Below are positions 1-9,195 of a DNA stretch of 64,000 nucleotides, one piece after another. Source of the DNA: Phaeodactylum tricornutum CCAP 1055/1 (lineage: Eukaryota > Bacillariophyta > Bacillariophyceae > Surirellales > Neidiaceae). Every line of letters begins with the position of its first letter. Position 1 is the first letter of the stretch. Location of the stretch: assembly GCF_000150955.2 (NCBI RefSeq), contig NC_011692.1:248001-312000 (forward strand). Direction: 5' to 3'. The notes beneath the pieces are model-generated. The model was not told where the DNA came from and searched no databases. It was given only the letters and a program-made list of their open reading frames with translations. Position numbers and translations under genes: made by a program.

Positions 1-2303
1 CACAACCCCGGGCAGGATTTCGTGCATTTCGATACCTTCTTCTTTAAGAACCTTTCCTTCGGGACGGTCGTCCGCGTCGTAGGCGCCTTTGTCGAAGGAG
101 CGACCGGCCGCCGCGGCCGCGCGTCGTTTGACTTCGGTTGCCGTCATTCCCGCCTTGGCTGTCAAGATGGACGTTTCCGTCTCCTTCTGATCCGCCAACT
201 TGTCCAAGGCTTCGGCCTTTTCTTGGGCGTATTGTGCATCGCTACGGGCTTGGGCGGCTTCCAGTTGGGCTGTTGCCACTATTTCGGCGGCGGACGGTAC
301 CGGCGCGTGCGGATCCTTTGCTTTGATGGGTCCCTGTGAGTTGAAGCCAACAATAGTGGTGCCCACCGTGGCGTCGTCGTCATCTTCCAAGGAAACGACG
401 GACGTGTCGTTCGTGTGCGAAGAAGGTTGGTAGGTATGATTCTCGTCGTCGAAATCGTCGTTCCGGACTTTGCAGCCGGTGACGAGAGCCTTGGGCCGTT
501 TGGCCAGCACAATGACCTTGCCCCGGGCCGCTTCCGGGCTAGGGAGCGTCGCAAAGTCATGGAGCTCCCCTTCGGGTTCGAGAATAAGCTGCGCGGCTCC
601 CAGCGTATTGTAAAGCAGTTTGGCCACGTTTAACTGTCCTTCCGTCGAGCAATGATTCTCGATATTGAGAATAATTGGGAAGGAGTACGGATGCTCCCGT
701 AAGAAAAAGCGAATATCCCGTAGCACGTCATCCAAGGGCACGGCAAATTCGTAGTTCAGTCCGATTGGCTGGTAACGCGCCAGAACCGGCTCTAAAAGCT
801 CGTTTTCCCAAACGTCCAATTCGAGACAGCGGACGCCGCGGAAGAGGGCGGTGAGGTACATTTGTCCGTCGACCTTTTCGGGACCAGCCTCGGTTTTGGC
901 GTAGCGTGATTTTCCGGCCAAGCTGTGTGCGGTGGTGGCAAGAAAAGTGTCGTGACTGGTGTTGATCCAGTAGTGGGATAGGGGTCGCGTCATGTCCTGG
1001 ACGCCGAGTTGTCCGTCAAGGGGATCGAGGAGGTCGTTGGCGTCGGACATGAGAAAACTGAAGAAGCGGGTCCGGGCCAAGCGATCACCGTTGGACTGCA
1101 TCGTTTTTTGTCGGGCTTTTTTGTTCAAAAGTTCGTCGGGAGTTTGCTGGACGTTCAAGGAACGTACGAGATCGGCCACCTGTTCGAGACTACTTTGATA
1201 TTCTTTCTGTTGACTGCGCAGAAAAGAGAGAAAGGCCACGGTGGAGATACTCTCTTCGGAGTCACGGAGATCCGCGTTGCGGGAGACATCCCCGGCCTGG
1301 TTGTTGCCACCCGCAAAAGGTACGGGGTCGGTGCGGACCAGGACAATCCAGAGAGCCTCGAGGGGATGATGTTCCATGGATCCACCGGCTTGGGCTTCCC
1401 GAACGTCCTCGAGGAGTAGGACGACGGCAGGCAGAGGCAGGCGTTCGTCCGCGTGACCAAGCATGTCACAGTCTTCCCGAAACATGGTGGCGAGCTCCGC
1501 CTTGGGCAAGGTGGCACCGACAGACTCGGCCCAGCCGTTCCATTCGTTAAGCGCGAGGGCGTCGCGGACGGGCTTGCCCAAACGCGCCCACTGATAGTGC
1601 AAATAATCAATCGAGTGGACGTAACGCACACGCTCCGTGCGTGCGAGCGCCAACAAATCCTCAAGAGCGGTGAGAATCACTACAAACGTCACGTCATTGG
1701 GGACAATGATATCCAAGGTTTCCAAGGCGTTCGTGTCGAAGGAGTAGTAGACGATCGACAAGCTGTCGACGGTGTGGGCGTAGGCTCTCCGAACGAGGGT
1801 GGCGCCGTTGTTGCGTTCTGCCGTCCGAAAGCGTGTCGTGTGGGGCCCACGCTGGATTCGATCTACGACGGCGAAAGGTATCTGCTTGATCGACGCGTCG
1901 CGTCCCGTTGCGGCCTGCACCAAATCCCGCACCGAACGGATGCGGTGCGACGTGACGACCAAATGCCGACGGTCCAGAGTTACGGACAAACGACGGGCCT
2001 GCAGTTTACCAGTCTACAACCCCACGAAGACGAGGAAAGAGGAACAAGCATCGGACCGATGCGGTGAGATGAGGTCAAGTTGGTAGGCACCGCACGCCGT
2101 CATCGTCGCGACTCCAATCGACGTACCTTGGTGACTTTCCAAACGAACAGTCCACGTGCGCCCCCCGACTTTTTCAACAAGCCTTCCTTGTCATACACGA
2201 GCTTCTTCGGCAGCGAGTAATTGTCTGCACTACGTTTGTCCGTCCAAGATTTGGACGGCAGGGCCAACAGGGCGTTCTGCCCCGTACAGGAGGAACCCAC
2301 CAT
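1..2303 (-). CDS. Phosphoinositide-specific phospholipase C (5' part; C-terminus off the left edge)
   Basis: Runs off the left edge. Exons read as complement(1..2013, 2127..2303); the donor CAAG|GTACGT is clear, while the acceptor could be at 2014 or at 1999, both in phase. The start at 2303 is chosen because the in-frame upstream ATG at 2621 would add a low-complexity stretch. Exon 1 plus the start of exon 2 form a PH domain (GLFVWKVTK, then RRLSVTLDRR, ending in TALEDLLAL). A weak EF-hand-like helical region follows, then the catalytic X domain: SHYWINTSHDTFL with the first catalytic His, CLELDVW with the metal ligands, and FPIILNIENHCS. The second catalytic His, normally in HGHTLT or HGYTLT, is not visible; NYEFAVP stands there. 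An Ala/Glu/Lys-rich helical linker follows, and the Y and C2 domains should lie outside the window. Known family role: cleaves PIP2 to IP3 and diacylglycerol at membranes. A degraded copy of its PH domain lies at 41470-41775. Confidence 0.88.
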
Positions 2304-3020
2304 GGTCGATCTATAGTGAGTATAGGGAGGAAGGTAGACTCTCGACCGATGCGTTGCGTGTGTGTCTGCGCGCAAGTGTGCGTGTATGTGTAGGGAAAAG
2401 TCTGGTTTGTACGTGTACATAGGAACGAGGAACACCAGTGCCGTGTCGCTGCGGACAAACGGGGCTTGGTTCGAATTCCCCTTTCTTAAGTCCTCGCAGT
2501 AGTGGGGTCTCGCCGGTGACTCCCGTGAGTCGGCCAAGTCCGGGAATGGCGCGTCCGAATCTCCGCGCGCGGAATGGGAAGTCCCCGGATGGACGGGCGC
2601 TCCAATGCTGAAGGACGTCACGATTTCGATACGCCCGGATGCGACCCTCTGCTAGATCAAGAGAACCCCGGGAAAGGGCGGTTGATAGTGACAGACTGTG
2701 AGTGCAATTGGGATTCCATGGATTTAAAAAGTGTTTCTTGTCTCGAACTCGGACAACCGGAACCCCCCTCCGACAGGAAGAGTACCAGCATCGTCTGACA
2801 GAGAATATAGTCCAATACCCCCCCCCCCTCCCCATCCAAGCAATACCAAATTACCGATACCAACATTCTAAAACGTCTCACTGACAGTGACACGAAACCA
2901 ACGCGCTAGATTTATTGACTTCACGACGCTCCAGTACGATCCAATGGCATTATTGCGTTAGTTTTGTTATTCCGTCGGCATCAGTCGTCGGCGGTCCAAA
3001 CCCGACCGCTTGATCCATCC
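2304..3020. other. Spacer between divergent-side PLC start and protease 3' end
   Basis: No convincing gene. It holds a GT-rich stretch near 2350-2400, a C-run near 2817-2830, and two copies of the recurring motif: AGACTGTGAG at 2693-2702 and CTCACTGACAGTGA at 2877-2890. Probably holds the PLC promoter. Confidence 0.5.
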
Positions 3021-4811
3021 CTAGTCGTGTTTATCTTTTTTCTGTTTGCGACTTTCCACCAATTCCTCGCGCACGCGCAATTTGTGGCTACTGCTACTGC
3101 TAACACCGCGTTCCGCGCTGGCGACTGGACAGGTCCAGCCCGCCAACGACGCGAGGCACACGCCCTTGCAACAACCGCGGGCGTCTCGGCATGACTGGCC
3201 CGGCAAGGCGCAAGTGGTACTACCCGTGGTCGCAAACAGCGTTGTCGCCGGACCGCGGGTGGGATTCGGATCCGACGTCCCAGTGGTCCCGAGTGGTAGG
3301 ACTGTTGGACGCTGGCTCGGAACGCGTGTGGGAGTCACGGCAGGAGCCGATGGAGTACTGACAGTAGCATCTTCGGGAGGAGACAACGCCGGAGCCGGGG
3401 TTGGAGTGAAAGTAGGAGCCCGGGTTGGAGTCAAAGAAGGAGCCGTGGTTCGAGTCAATGGAATAGCAACGGTAGCAGCTCTGGGAGGAGTCACTGTGGG
3501 AGTCATAGTTGGAGCCACCGTAGTAGCCAGAGCCGGAGCCTGCGTAGGAGGCAAAGAAGGGGCCAGCGTTGGAGGCAAAGTAGGAGCCAGCGTAGGAGGC
3601 AAAGTAGGAGGCAGAGTATGAAGCAGAGTGGGAGCCAGAGTTGGAATTACAGTAGGAGCCAGAGTAGGAGCCAAAGTCACTGTTGGAACCAGATGAAGAT
3701 CAGGATTGGCATCACCAAAGGGAGCACACAAAGCAAAACCCGCGACCGCTTTTGAAGCGCAAACGGTGTCACGGATCCATTCGTGTACGTACGCCACACT
3801 CGCATACACACCGGGATGGTTTGCCCGGGCACAGCCAACTCCCCAGCTTACAATGCCCACTTGGTATGGGATGCCGTCGAGCTCGCGAATTGCGGGTCCA
3901 CCCGAGTCGCCCTGGCACGCGTCCACGCCACCGTCCAAAAACCCAGCACAAAACATGTCGGCGCGGATATTGGAGTGGTACCGACTACAGCGAGTCGACG
4001 AAATGTACGGCACTTGCGCTACTTGGAGCGTCTCGACGGCGGACGCATCCTCCTCCGCTACGCGACCAAATCCGTAAATTTTGAGCAAGTCGCCGTCTCG
4101 AATCGGAAACCCGGGACCCGCCAGTTGAAGCGGAGGAAAGAGGCTGGTGCTGACCGGGCTAGTTAAAGTCAGAACGGCAGCATCCTTATCGTTCAACCGG
4201 TTGTCAAACTCAGGATGTACCTCATGTGATTGAATCAATGAAAAGTGAAAAGGGACACCCGGATTCTCACCAAATGGTTCGTAGGCTCCAACGTATACTC
4301 CTTCGTCGCGGTTCCCATTGTCGACAGCGCAGTGACCCGCGGTCAACACGTGACGGTCCGAAATGAGCGTACCGGCGCATCCAGTTGGTTCCCAACGGTT
4401 ATTGGCCGCATCCCAAAAAAGTATCATGACTTGCCAAGGGGCGTCCGATTTCTCGGCGTCGCCGCCACCCACAATTGTTGGGTTATGCTGGATTTCTTGA
4501 AACATATCAGCCGGATTCCAACCAACCAATTGGCGGTCATTCGTAGCATCCTTGGTCTTCCTCGGGGGGATCTTGTCCAACGTAGCAAAGTTGCTCGTGT
4601 GAACGGTAGTGGCAAGGTCCAGAATAATATCGCTGCGGTGTCGGCGAACCGACGACGCCTCGTCGGAATTAGCAACAACGGCACCGTTTACATTTCGCCG
4701 TCGAACACGATTGGCTCCTTCGGCCGACACGGCGATGGTAAAATAAAAGAGCCACAAAGCAAGAAACATTTTATCAATCGCAAAAGAATGTGTAATTGAG
4801 GCGAAAGACAC
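3021..4811 (-). CDS. Secreted trypsin-like serine protease with Pro/Thr-rich stalk
   Basis: 596 residues, one exon. The N-terminus has a hydrophobic signal segment (about residues 15-30); Met15 could also be the start. A propeptide of about 80 residues leads to the activation site TIVGG (residues 112-116). The catalytic triad is visible: His160 in TAGHC, Asp210 in DKDAAVL, Ser303 in GDSGGP. Asp297, six residues before the Ser, predicts cleavage after Lys or Arg. After the protease domain (to about 352) come about 150 residues of APTLAPT-like repeats, then a Cys-rich tail (about residues 530-565, with CALPGQSC and GCCKGVC). Known of S1 family: secreted endopeptidase, activated by propeptide cleavage. 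Inference: the stalk and Cys-rich tail could tether the enzyme to the wall or to polysaccharide. Confidence 0.9.
   Translation of the reverse strand: MSFASITHSFAIDKMFLALWLFYFTIAVSAEGANRVRRRNVNGAVVANSDEASSVRRHRSDIILDLATTVHTSNFATLDKIPPRKTKDATNDRQLVGWNPADMFQEIQHNPTIVGGGDAEKSDAPWQVMILFWDAANNRWEPTGCAGTLISDRHVLTAGHCAVDNGNRDEGVYVGAYEPFGENPGVPFHFSLIQSHEVHPEFDNRLNDKDAAVLTLTSPVSTSLFPPLQLAGPGFPIRDGDLLKIYGFGRVAEEDASAVETLQVAQVPYISSTRCSRYHSNIRADMFCAGFLDGGVDACQGDSGGPAIRELDGIPYQVGIVSWGVGCARANHPGVYASVAYVHEWIRDTVCASKAVAGFALCAPFGDANPDLHLVPTVTLAPTLAPTVIPTLAPTLLHTLPPTLPPTLAPTLPPTLAPSLPPTQAPALATTVAPTMTPTVTPPRAATVAIPLTRTTAPSLTPTRAPTFTPTPAPALSPPEDATVSTPSAPAVTPTRVPSQRPTVLPLGTTGTSDPNPTRGPATTLFATTGSTTCALPGQSCRDARGCCKGVCLASLAGWTCPVASAERGVSSSSSHKLRVREELVESRKQKKDKHD
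3385..3690 (-). repeat. Imperfect APTLAPT-coding repeat inside the protease gene
   Basis: Degenerate short coding repeats encode alternating Ala-Pro-Thr units (APTLAPT, LPPTLPPT, TRAPT). Units vary at DNA level, so this is an old, diverged tandem repeat rather than a fresh microsatellite. Confidence 0.8.
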
Positions 4812-5600
4812 CTGGACAATTTCGCCGGCAAATCAACAATTTGACTTAAAGAGAGAACGGAGCAACAATTAGAAAAGAGTCACTTTGAAAATATTGTGGC
4901 AATCCGCTTACATAGATTTAGCATTGGATGGACCGAACGCCAGCAAAAAAGGATCCATGGTCGCCTGGATACGATTTTTGAAGAAAAAACGCCAAAGCCG
5001 ATGAGAAAAACCTACCAGTGATTATTCCGATTTTGGAGAAATTGTGAAATCACCGTGACATTCTCGAATACCAAACATGCAAGGCCGAAAGTGCCGATGA
5101 ATATGGCGTATATGGGGTAATGCATGGCGTTTCAACGTTTGTGCGTTGAGTAGTTTAAAGGTTACGCTCGGACCTATGCTAGACCGCGTGAAAACGGCGC
5201 GATACTCGGAGACGCAAATGTTGAGACAGATAAAAAACAATTACTACAATGAGTATGTAAAGATACTTACGAGTCCTCACGCGTACCGAGCACATATTTG
5301 AATGTGGATGTAAAGTAAAGATGACAAAAAGATCACTGGTTACCATTTTAGCAATCTATCGTAGCCACTCACTGTCAATAGCAATTTCAAATGAAGGAAA
5401 GTTCTCGCCGCCAACTTTGATTCCGTTTCGGGCATTGTGCCACCAAACGCTTGCGTAAATGCGCGGCCTCGACAGTGAGTATGGTTTTCTGCAGCATTAT
5501 CTTTCAAAAGCATGCCATTACTCTCCATAACGTGCGAACTTCGTTGAAGATCGAAAAAAGAATTTTACATGCTTTGAAGCATTTAACGCCTTCGGATTAT
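4812..5600. other. Spacer upstream of the protease
   Basis: A/T-rich, no supported gene; short ORFs here lack composition or homology I recognise. One copy of CTCACTGTCA lies at 5368-5377. Confidence 0.45.
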
Positions 5601-7478
5601 CTATTTACGATCAGCGTCCGACTCCGCCTTTCTCTTGTGCCCCGTTGCCGCCTTTTTTGGTCCCCAATGTGGCTCAGGATTCTGTGGGAATCGAGCTATT
5701 CCACGGTCCACGCGCAAAGCCATGGGCACTGAAAAGTCCACGTGAGTCGTTGGCGTCTTGGTCAATATTTTGTGGGCAACGCTACATTCATGGTTTTTTG
5801 TGCTGTTGGGGGGATTTTCTTTGCACCATACTCGGAGAACATCCCATAAAACTTGATTTGGGGCATTTGTCTTGATCGCTTGCGGTTCTTTGTGGTACCC
5901 AGAGACGCGAAAGCCCGCATTCAGGAGAGCAGCCTTAACTTTGATTAACGGAGGCGTGGTCGCATTGAGCGTCTGTGCCATTTGGGGAAGATTGTAAAAG
6001 AGGGGAACATCGGAGAGTTCTTCATGACATGATGTCAATAAGCCGCGTAGCCGATCCTTCGTTGCAATCCACTTCATTGATGGCAGGACCGTCTCGTCCT
6101 TGGACTCCAGTCGATCTAAAGCAACCTTCACCACTGTCTTGTCGTGGAGCGGCCCCAGCCAAATAGGCCCACCGACTTTGATGCTTTCATCAATTTCGAC
6201 GGATTGCCCAAAGTCAGGAACGCGCCCTGGCTGATATCCATTGCCATTTTTGCCACCCAGTTGACCTACAGGTTTGATATGAAAGGAAGCGCACTGAGTT
6301 GACTGAAAGACTCTACCAAGTTTTAGAGATAAAGCATTCACCCCCGCCTTGTCATCGTACACTTCCACGAATACACGAATGTAGAAATTCATACCGACGG
6401 ACAGGATCGGTTTGATAGTTCGTCCGTACTTGGCCGCGGTTGTCGCCAGCGAATGCAACAAAATACGCAACGCCATTTCTTGCAAATAACCCGCGCGCGG
6501 AATAGGCATGGATGCGTATCGACCAAAGCAAGTTTCGGGATGAGACCCTCCCAAAGCCGCCATGTCTGTACAAGTAACGCACAAGAAACCGCCATCTTCG
6601 ATACCTTGGACGGCCGCGTCCAAAAATGGAGCCGCCGATCCGTAGGGATCCAAATCAATGACGTCCCAGCGAGGCTTGAGAGAAGGTGGTCGACTTTCGT
6701 CAACATGGAGTAGTTGGGGCCGACGGCTCAAGTAGAGCTCGTGGGTCGCGTCGCCATTTTGAACATGAATACCACGATCACGAGTATCGTTTTGTTCTAA
6801 GACTACGTCCATGACGTTGTTGTGCTTCAGGTTGGTCCACGCTCGTTCAACAGCGGCAGCGTCCAGATCGTTGATTGTCACGTGCTTTGTTCCAGGGATC
6901 TCTTTCCAGTAACGAATCGACCGCAGCCCGGACGCTGCCAAAGCGTCCAGAATCGTCAAACCCAAAGCTGGATCCTGTTCTGACAAGACTCGGGCAGAAT
7001 CCAAGCTTGCCTCATACTCCTCCATTTTCGTTGACAATCCCTTATTAGAAACTCCCTCGCTACGAAACGCTTTGCGTTGTGCTTTGACAACCTGTCGAAC
7101 GGCCCGTCGTTCGGCAGCGAGGGAAATCATAAGAATTGAAAGATCTCGATTTTGAACCTGAACGGGGTTGTAGAAAACTGTGGATTCTTGATCGGCCGGA
7201 AAATACATGGTCGTGGATCCTTCTATAATCGTTTTGTAATTGACGGCGTCGGTCATTGTGGAATGCAAACGTATGGAGAAACGCTTAGTTCCACTCTGGT
7301 AGGTACTACGTGACTCTTTACCGACGCAGCGGATGCCCGTGGCCAACTGTCGCCGAGGAACAAGCGCCCAAATCTTGGATTTTATCTCGGTTCGTAAAAC
7401 TCCTAGTCTATACAGAACACAATGAGAGATAGACCCTACTTTAGTTACTCCGAAGGATGGATACCCGACAATGAGCAT
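5601..7478 (-). CDS. TRM1: tRNA (guanine26-N2)-dimethyltransferase, TRM1 type
   Basis: Transfers methyl groups from S-adenosylmethionine to G26 of tRNAs. The ORF contains the family core: TTMYFPADQESTVFYNPVQVQNRDLSI, LTILDALAASGLRSIRYWKE (SAM-binding), a WDVIDLDPYGSAAPFLDAA catalytic block, then FLCVTCTDMAALGG and the C-terminal RNA-binding part, ending in a Lys/Arg-rich tail (HKRKAESDADRK). Two starts are plausible. The 625-residue form begins with a basic, Ser/Arg-rich extension that resembles an organelle presequence, and an internal Met at residue 75 (7256) begins MTDAVNY, close to the core. In yeast TRM1 alternative starts give mitochondrial and nuclear forms, so the same could apply here; that is inference. 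Confidence 0.92.
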   Translation of the reverse strand: MLIVGYPSFGVTKVGSISHCVLYRLGVLRTEIKSKIWALVPRRQLATGIRCVGKESRSTYQSGTKRFSIRLHSTMTDAVNYKTIIEGSTTMYFPADQESTVFYNPVQVQNRDLSILMISLAAERRAVRQVVKAQRKAFRSEGVSNKGLSTKMEEYEASLDSARVLSEQDPALGLTILDALAASGLRSIRYWKEIPGTKHVTINDLDAAAVERAWTNLKHNNVMDVVLEQNDTRDRGIHVQNGDATHELYLSRRPQLLHVDESRPPSLKPRWDVIDLDPYGSAAPFLDAAVQGIEDGGFLCVTCTDMAALGGSHPETCFGRYASMPIPRAGYLQEMALRILLHSLATTAAKYGRTIKPILSVGMNFYIRVFVEVYDDKAGVNALSLKLGRVFQSTQCASFHIKPVGQLGGKNGNGYQPGRVPDFGQSVEIDESIKVGGPIWLGPLHDKTVVKVALDRLESKDETVLPSMKWIATKDRLRGLLTSCHEELSDVPLFYNLPQMAQTLNATTPPLIKVKAALLNAGFRVSGYHKEPQAIKTNAPNQVLWDVLRVWCKENPPNSTKNHECSVAHKILTKTPTTHVDFSVPMALRVDRGIARFPQNPEPHWGPKKAATGHKRKAESDADRK

Positions 7479-7722
7479 CTAGAAAGCCAAAGGAGTTTCA
7501 CTTTACCGTTACGAATCGCACCATGGCAAGAGTTTCGTAAGATTTTGTGTGACAGTCGATGAATCACGGGCGTCCACGACCGACTGAATGGCGGAATTAG
7601 GCCAGACGGGTATCGATAGGCGGACTAAAAGTCTACGTCTGCTAACTGTAAGGAAGAAAACGAAAAAGCGAACACATTCTGAACCGACAATTGACTTGGA
7701 ACGCCTTTTCCCGGAATAATAT

Positions 7723-8625
7723 TTACTGGACACTCCCTTCCAACATCATCACATGCTCTAAGAGACCGTTGGATTTGTACAGGCGACGCACCTCTTTCAC
7801 GAGACCGGATGTTGCACACCAGACTCCGGTGGAAAACTCAATTCCGCCATCCGTTACGTGCCTAGCGTGCGCCCAAGCTTGTACAACCTTGGATTCCGAT
7901 TCGCGTACTTCTCCCTCAAACGAGGGTTCTTTGGTCGCGCCTTCCGTTTCCTTTATACACCATTGGACACACGGGAGCATCCATGGCTGACAGGGGCAGG
8001 GCATGCGTCCGCGAATTTGCGAATGCCAAACAATCAATAGCTTGTTTCCGGATTCGACGGCGGTTGGAACCACCTCTAGTTTCGAATTTGGCTGCTGCAC
8101 AGGTCTGGATAAACAGTGGACTTGCCAACCCTCCATCGCTATCCTCTGGCTGTCATCACGTACCAAAGTGAGCGCAGATAAAGCTCGATATGACTTGCTG
8201 AGGGCGAGACTAGTGGAGAACTGGGATCTTTCGAAAGGTTGCAAATAGGTTGGTCCAAACGAGTAGGTGCCGTCGTTCCAGTACACGAATCCATCGTTGG
8301 CACGATTCAAGTACAAGCCTTCCAAGTTGTTGGAAACCGCCACTTCCCGTATCCCTTGCACCGCCCCTCCACAACTACGCATGACTTCTTCCACGGTACC
8401 AAAGTTACAACATGCGGTCGAACACGTGTCCGTTCTTTCCGTTGTGGGGTTGTGCTTCCATTCGCCGAGTAGCTGTTCGGCAAATCTGTCAAAACGTGGC
8501 GCTGTCGTGGACTGGAAGGCAGCTGTTGTACGATCACAAAGTCCTATTAACAGCAAAACTGCCGCACGTAGACTCCATGAACAAAAGACTCGAGCACTGT
8601 CAAACGAAACCGGTTTTAGTTCCAT
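7723..8625 (-). CDS. Unknown secretory or plastid-targeted protein
   Basis: I do not recognise the family with confidence. The open frame extends to an ATG at 8751, but the in-frame ATG at 8625 puts a clear signal peptide at the N-terminus (FCSWSLRAAVLLLIGL) followed by TTAAFQS, similar to the ASAF motif of diatom plastid presequences. The mature part begins DRFAEQLLGEWKHN, which is reminiscent of lipocalin-like beta-barrel proteins, and then has VEEVMRSCGG, GFVYWNDGTYSFGP and many Cys residues. No membrane segment follows the signal. Likely a soluble protein of the plastid or the endomembrane system. Confidence 0.7.
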   Translation of the reverse strand: MELKPVSFDSARVFCSWSLRAAVLLLIGLCDRTTAAFQSTTAPRFDRFAEQLLGEWKHNPTTERTDTCSTACCNFGTVEEVMRSCGGAVQGIREVAVSNNLEGLYLNRANDGFVYWNDGTYSFGPTYLQPFERSQFSTSLALSKSYRALSALTLVRDDSQRIAMEGWQVHCLSRPVQQPNSKLEVVPTAVESGNKLLIVWHSQIRGRMPCPCQPWMLPCVQWCIKETEGATKEPSFEGEVRESESKVVQAWAHARHVTDGGIEFSTGVWCATSGLVKEVRRLYKSNGLLEHVMMLEGSVQ

Positions 8626-9195
8626 TTCCTTGCAACTTAAAACGCCAAAAGACCTGCTTCCTTGTTTCATTCCACGCCTGCTTCTAACATTATGATTGAA
8701 GCAAATCACAGGCAAGTTTGTTCTACTATCGTCTGCGTTCGTAATGGACAATTGACCGCGAAGTCGTAAGATTGTTGTTTACTGTCAAAACGACACGTTT
8801 CTCCGAAAAAGTGTCGCGTATTGCAACTGCAGTGAACGTGAGCAACGAGGCTCTTTCCATCAACGCGAGCAAGGCTAATAAAAGCGTCGACGGTCCCTCG
8901 CTAGTCTCTCGGTCATGTAAAAGTGGCGCGACCGTGTGTGACAGACAGGAGCAAAATGTCACGATGCGATTGAACCGTGATAGGGTGCAAAACATCTTGC
9001 AAATGTCTTGATATGTATAGATTACGGTCGTACACATATCTCACTGTCAGTGAGGTCGTTCCAGGCGTTTCGAATTTGTATGTTTCGCCGTATGTTTTGA
9101 CGTCGTGCACGACAATGAATCTTTTCCGTCCAGATCCTACCACAACGTTAGCTTTACACCGGTTACTATTAGTTGTTTTTGTAGAAAGCCTCACC
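8626..9195. other. Divergent promoter region between 8625 (-) and 9196 (+)
   Basis: Shared upstream region for the unknown minus-strand gene and the nitrilase-family gene. It contains the palindromic motif at 9040-9054. No gene supported. Confidence 0.5.
9040..9054. promoter_or_regulatory. Palindromic copy of recurrent spacer motif
   Basis: CTCACTGTCAGTGAG is a 15-bp perfect palindrome around a central T, 142 bp upstream of the nitrilase-family ATG. It is the fullest version of a motif that recurs across the window's spacers. Regulatory role is inference. Confidence 0.4.

Noticed and set aside
22-433. Plus-strand ORFs at the left edge
   Set aside because: Antisense shadows of the phospholipase C exon.
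1155-1664. 169-codon minus-strand ORF
   Set aside because: Out of frame with the phospholipase C exon that covers the same bases and shows family motifs.
3046-3621. 191-codon plus-strand ORF full of Gly and Val
   Set aside because: Antisense shadow of the APT repeats of the protease.
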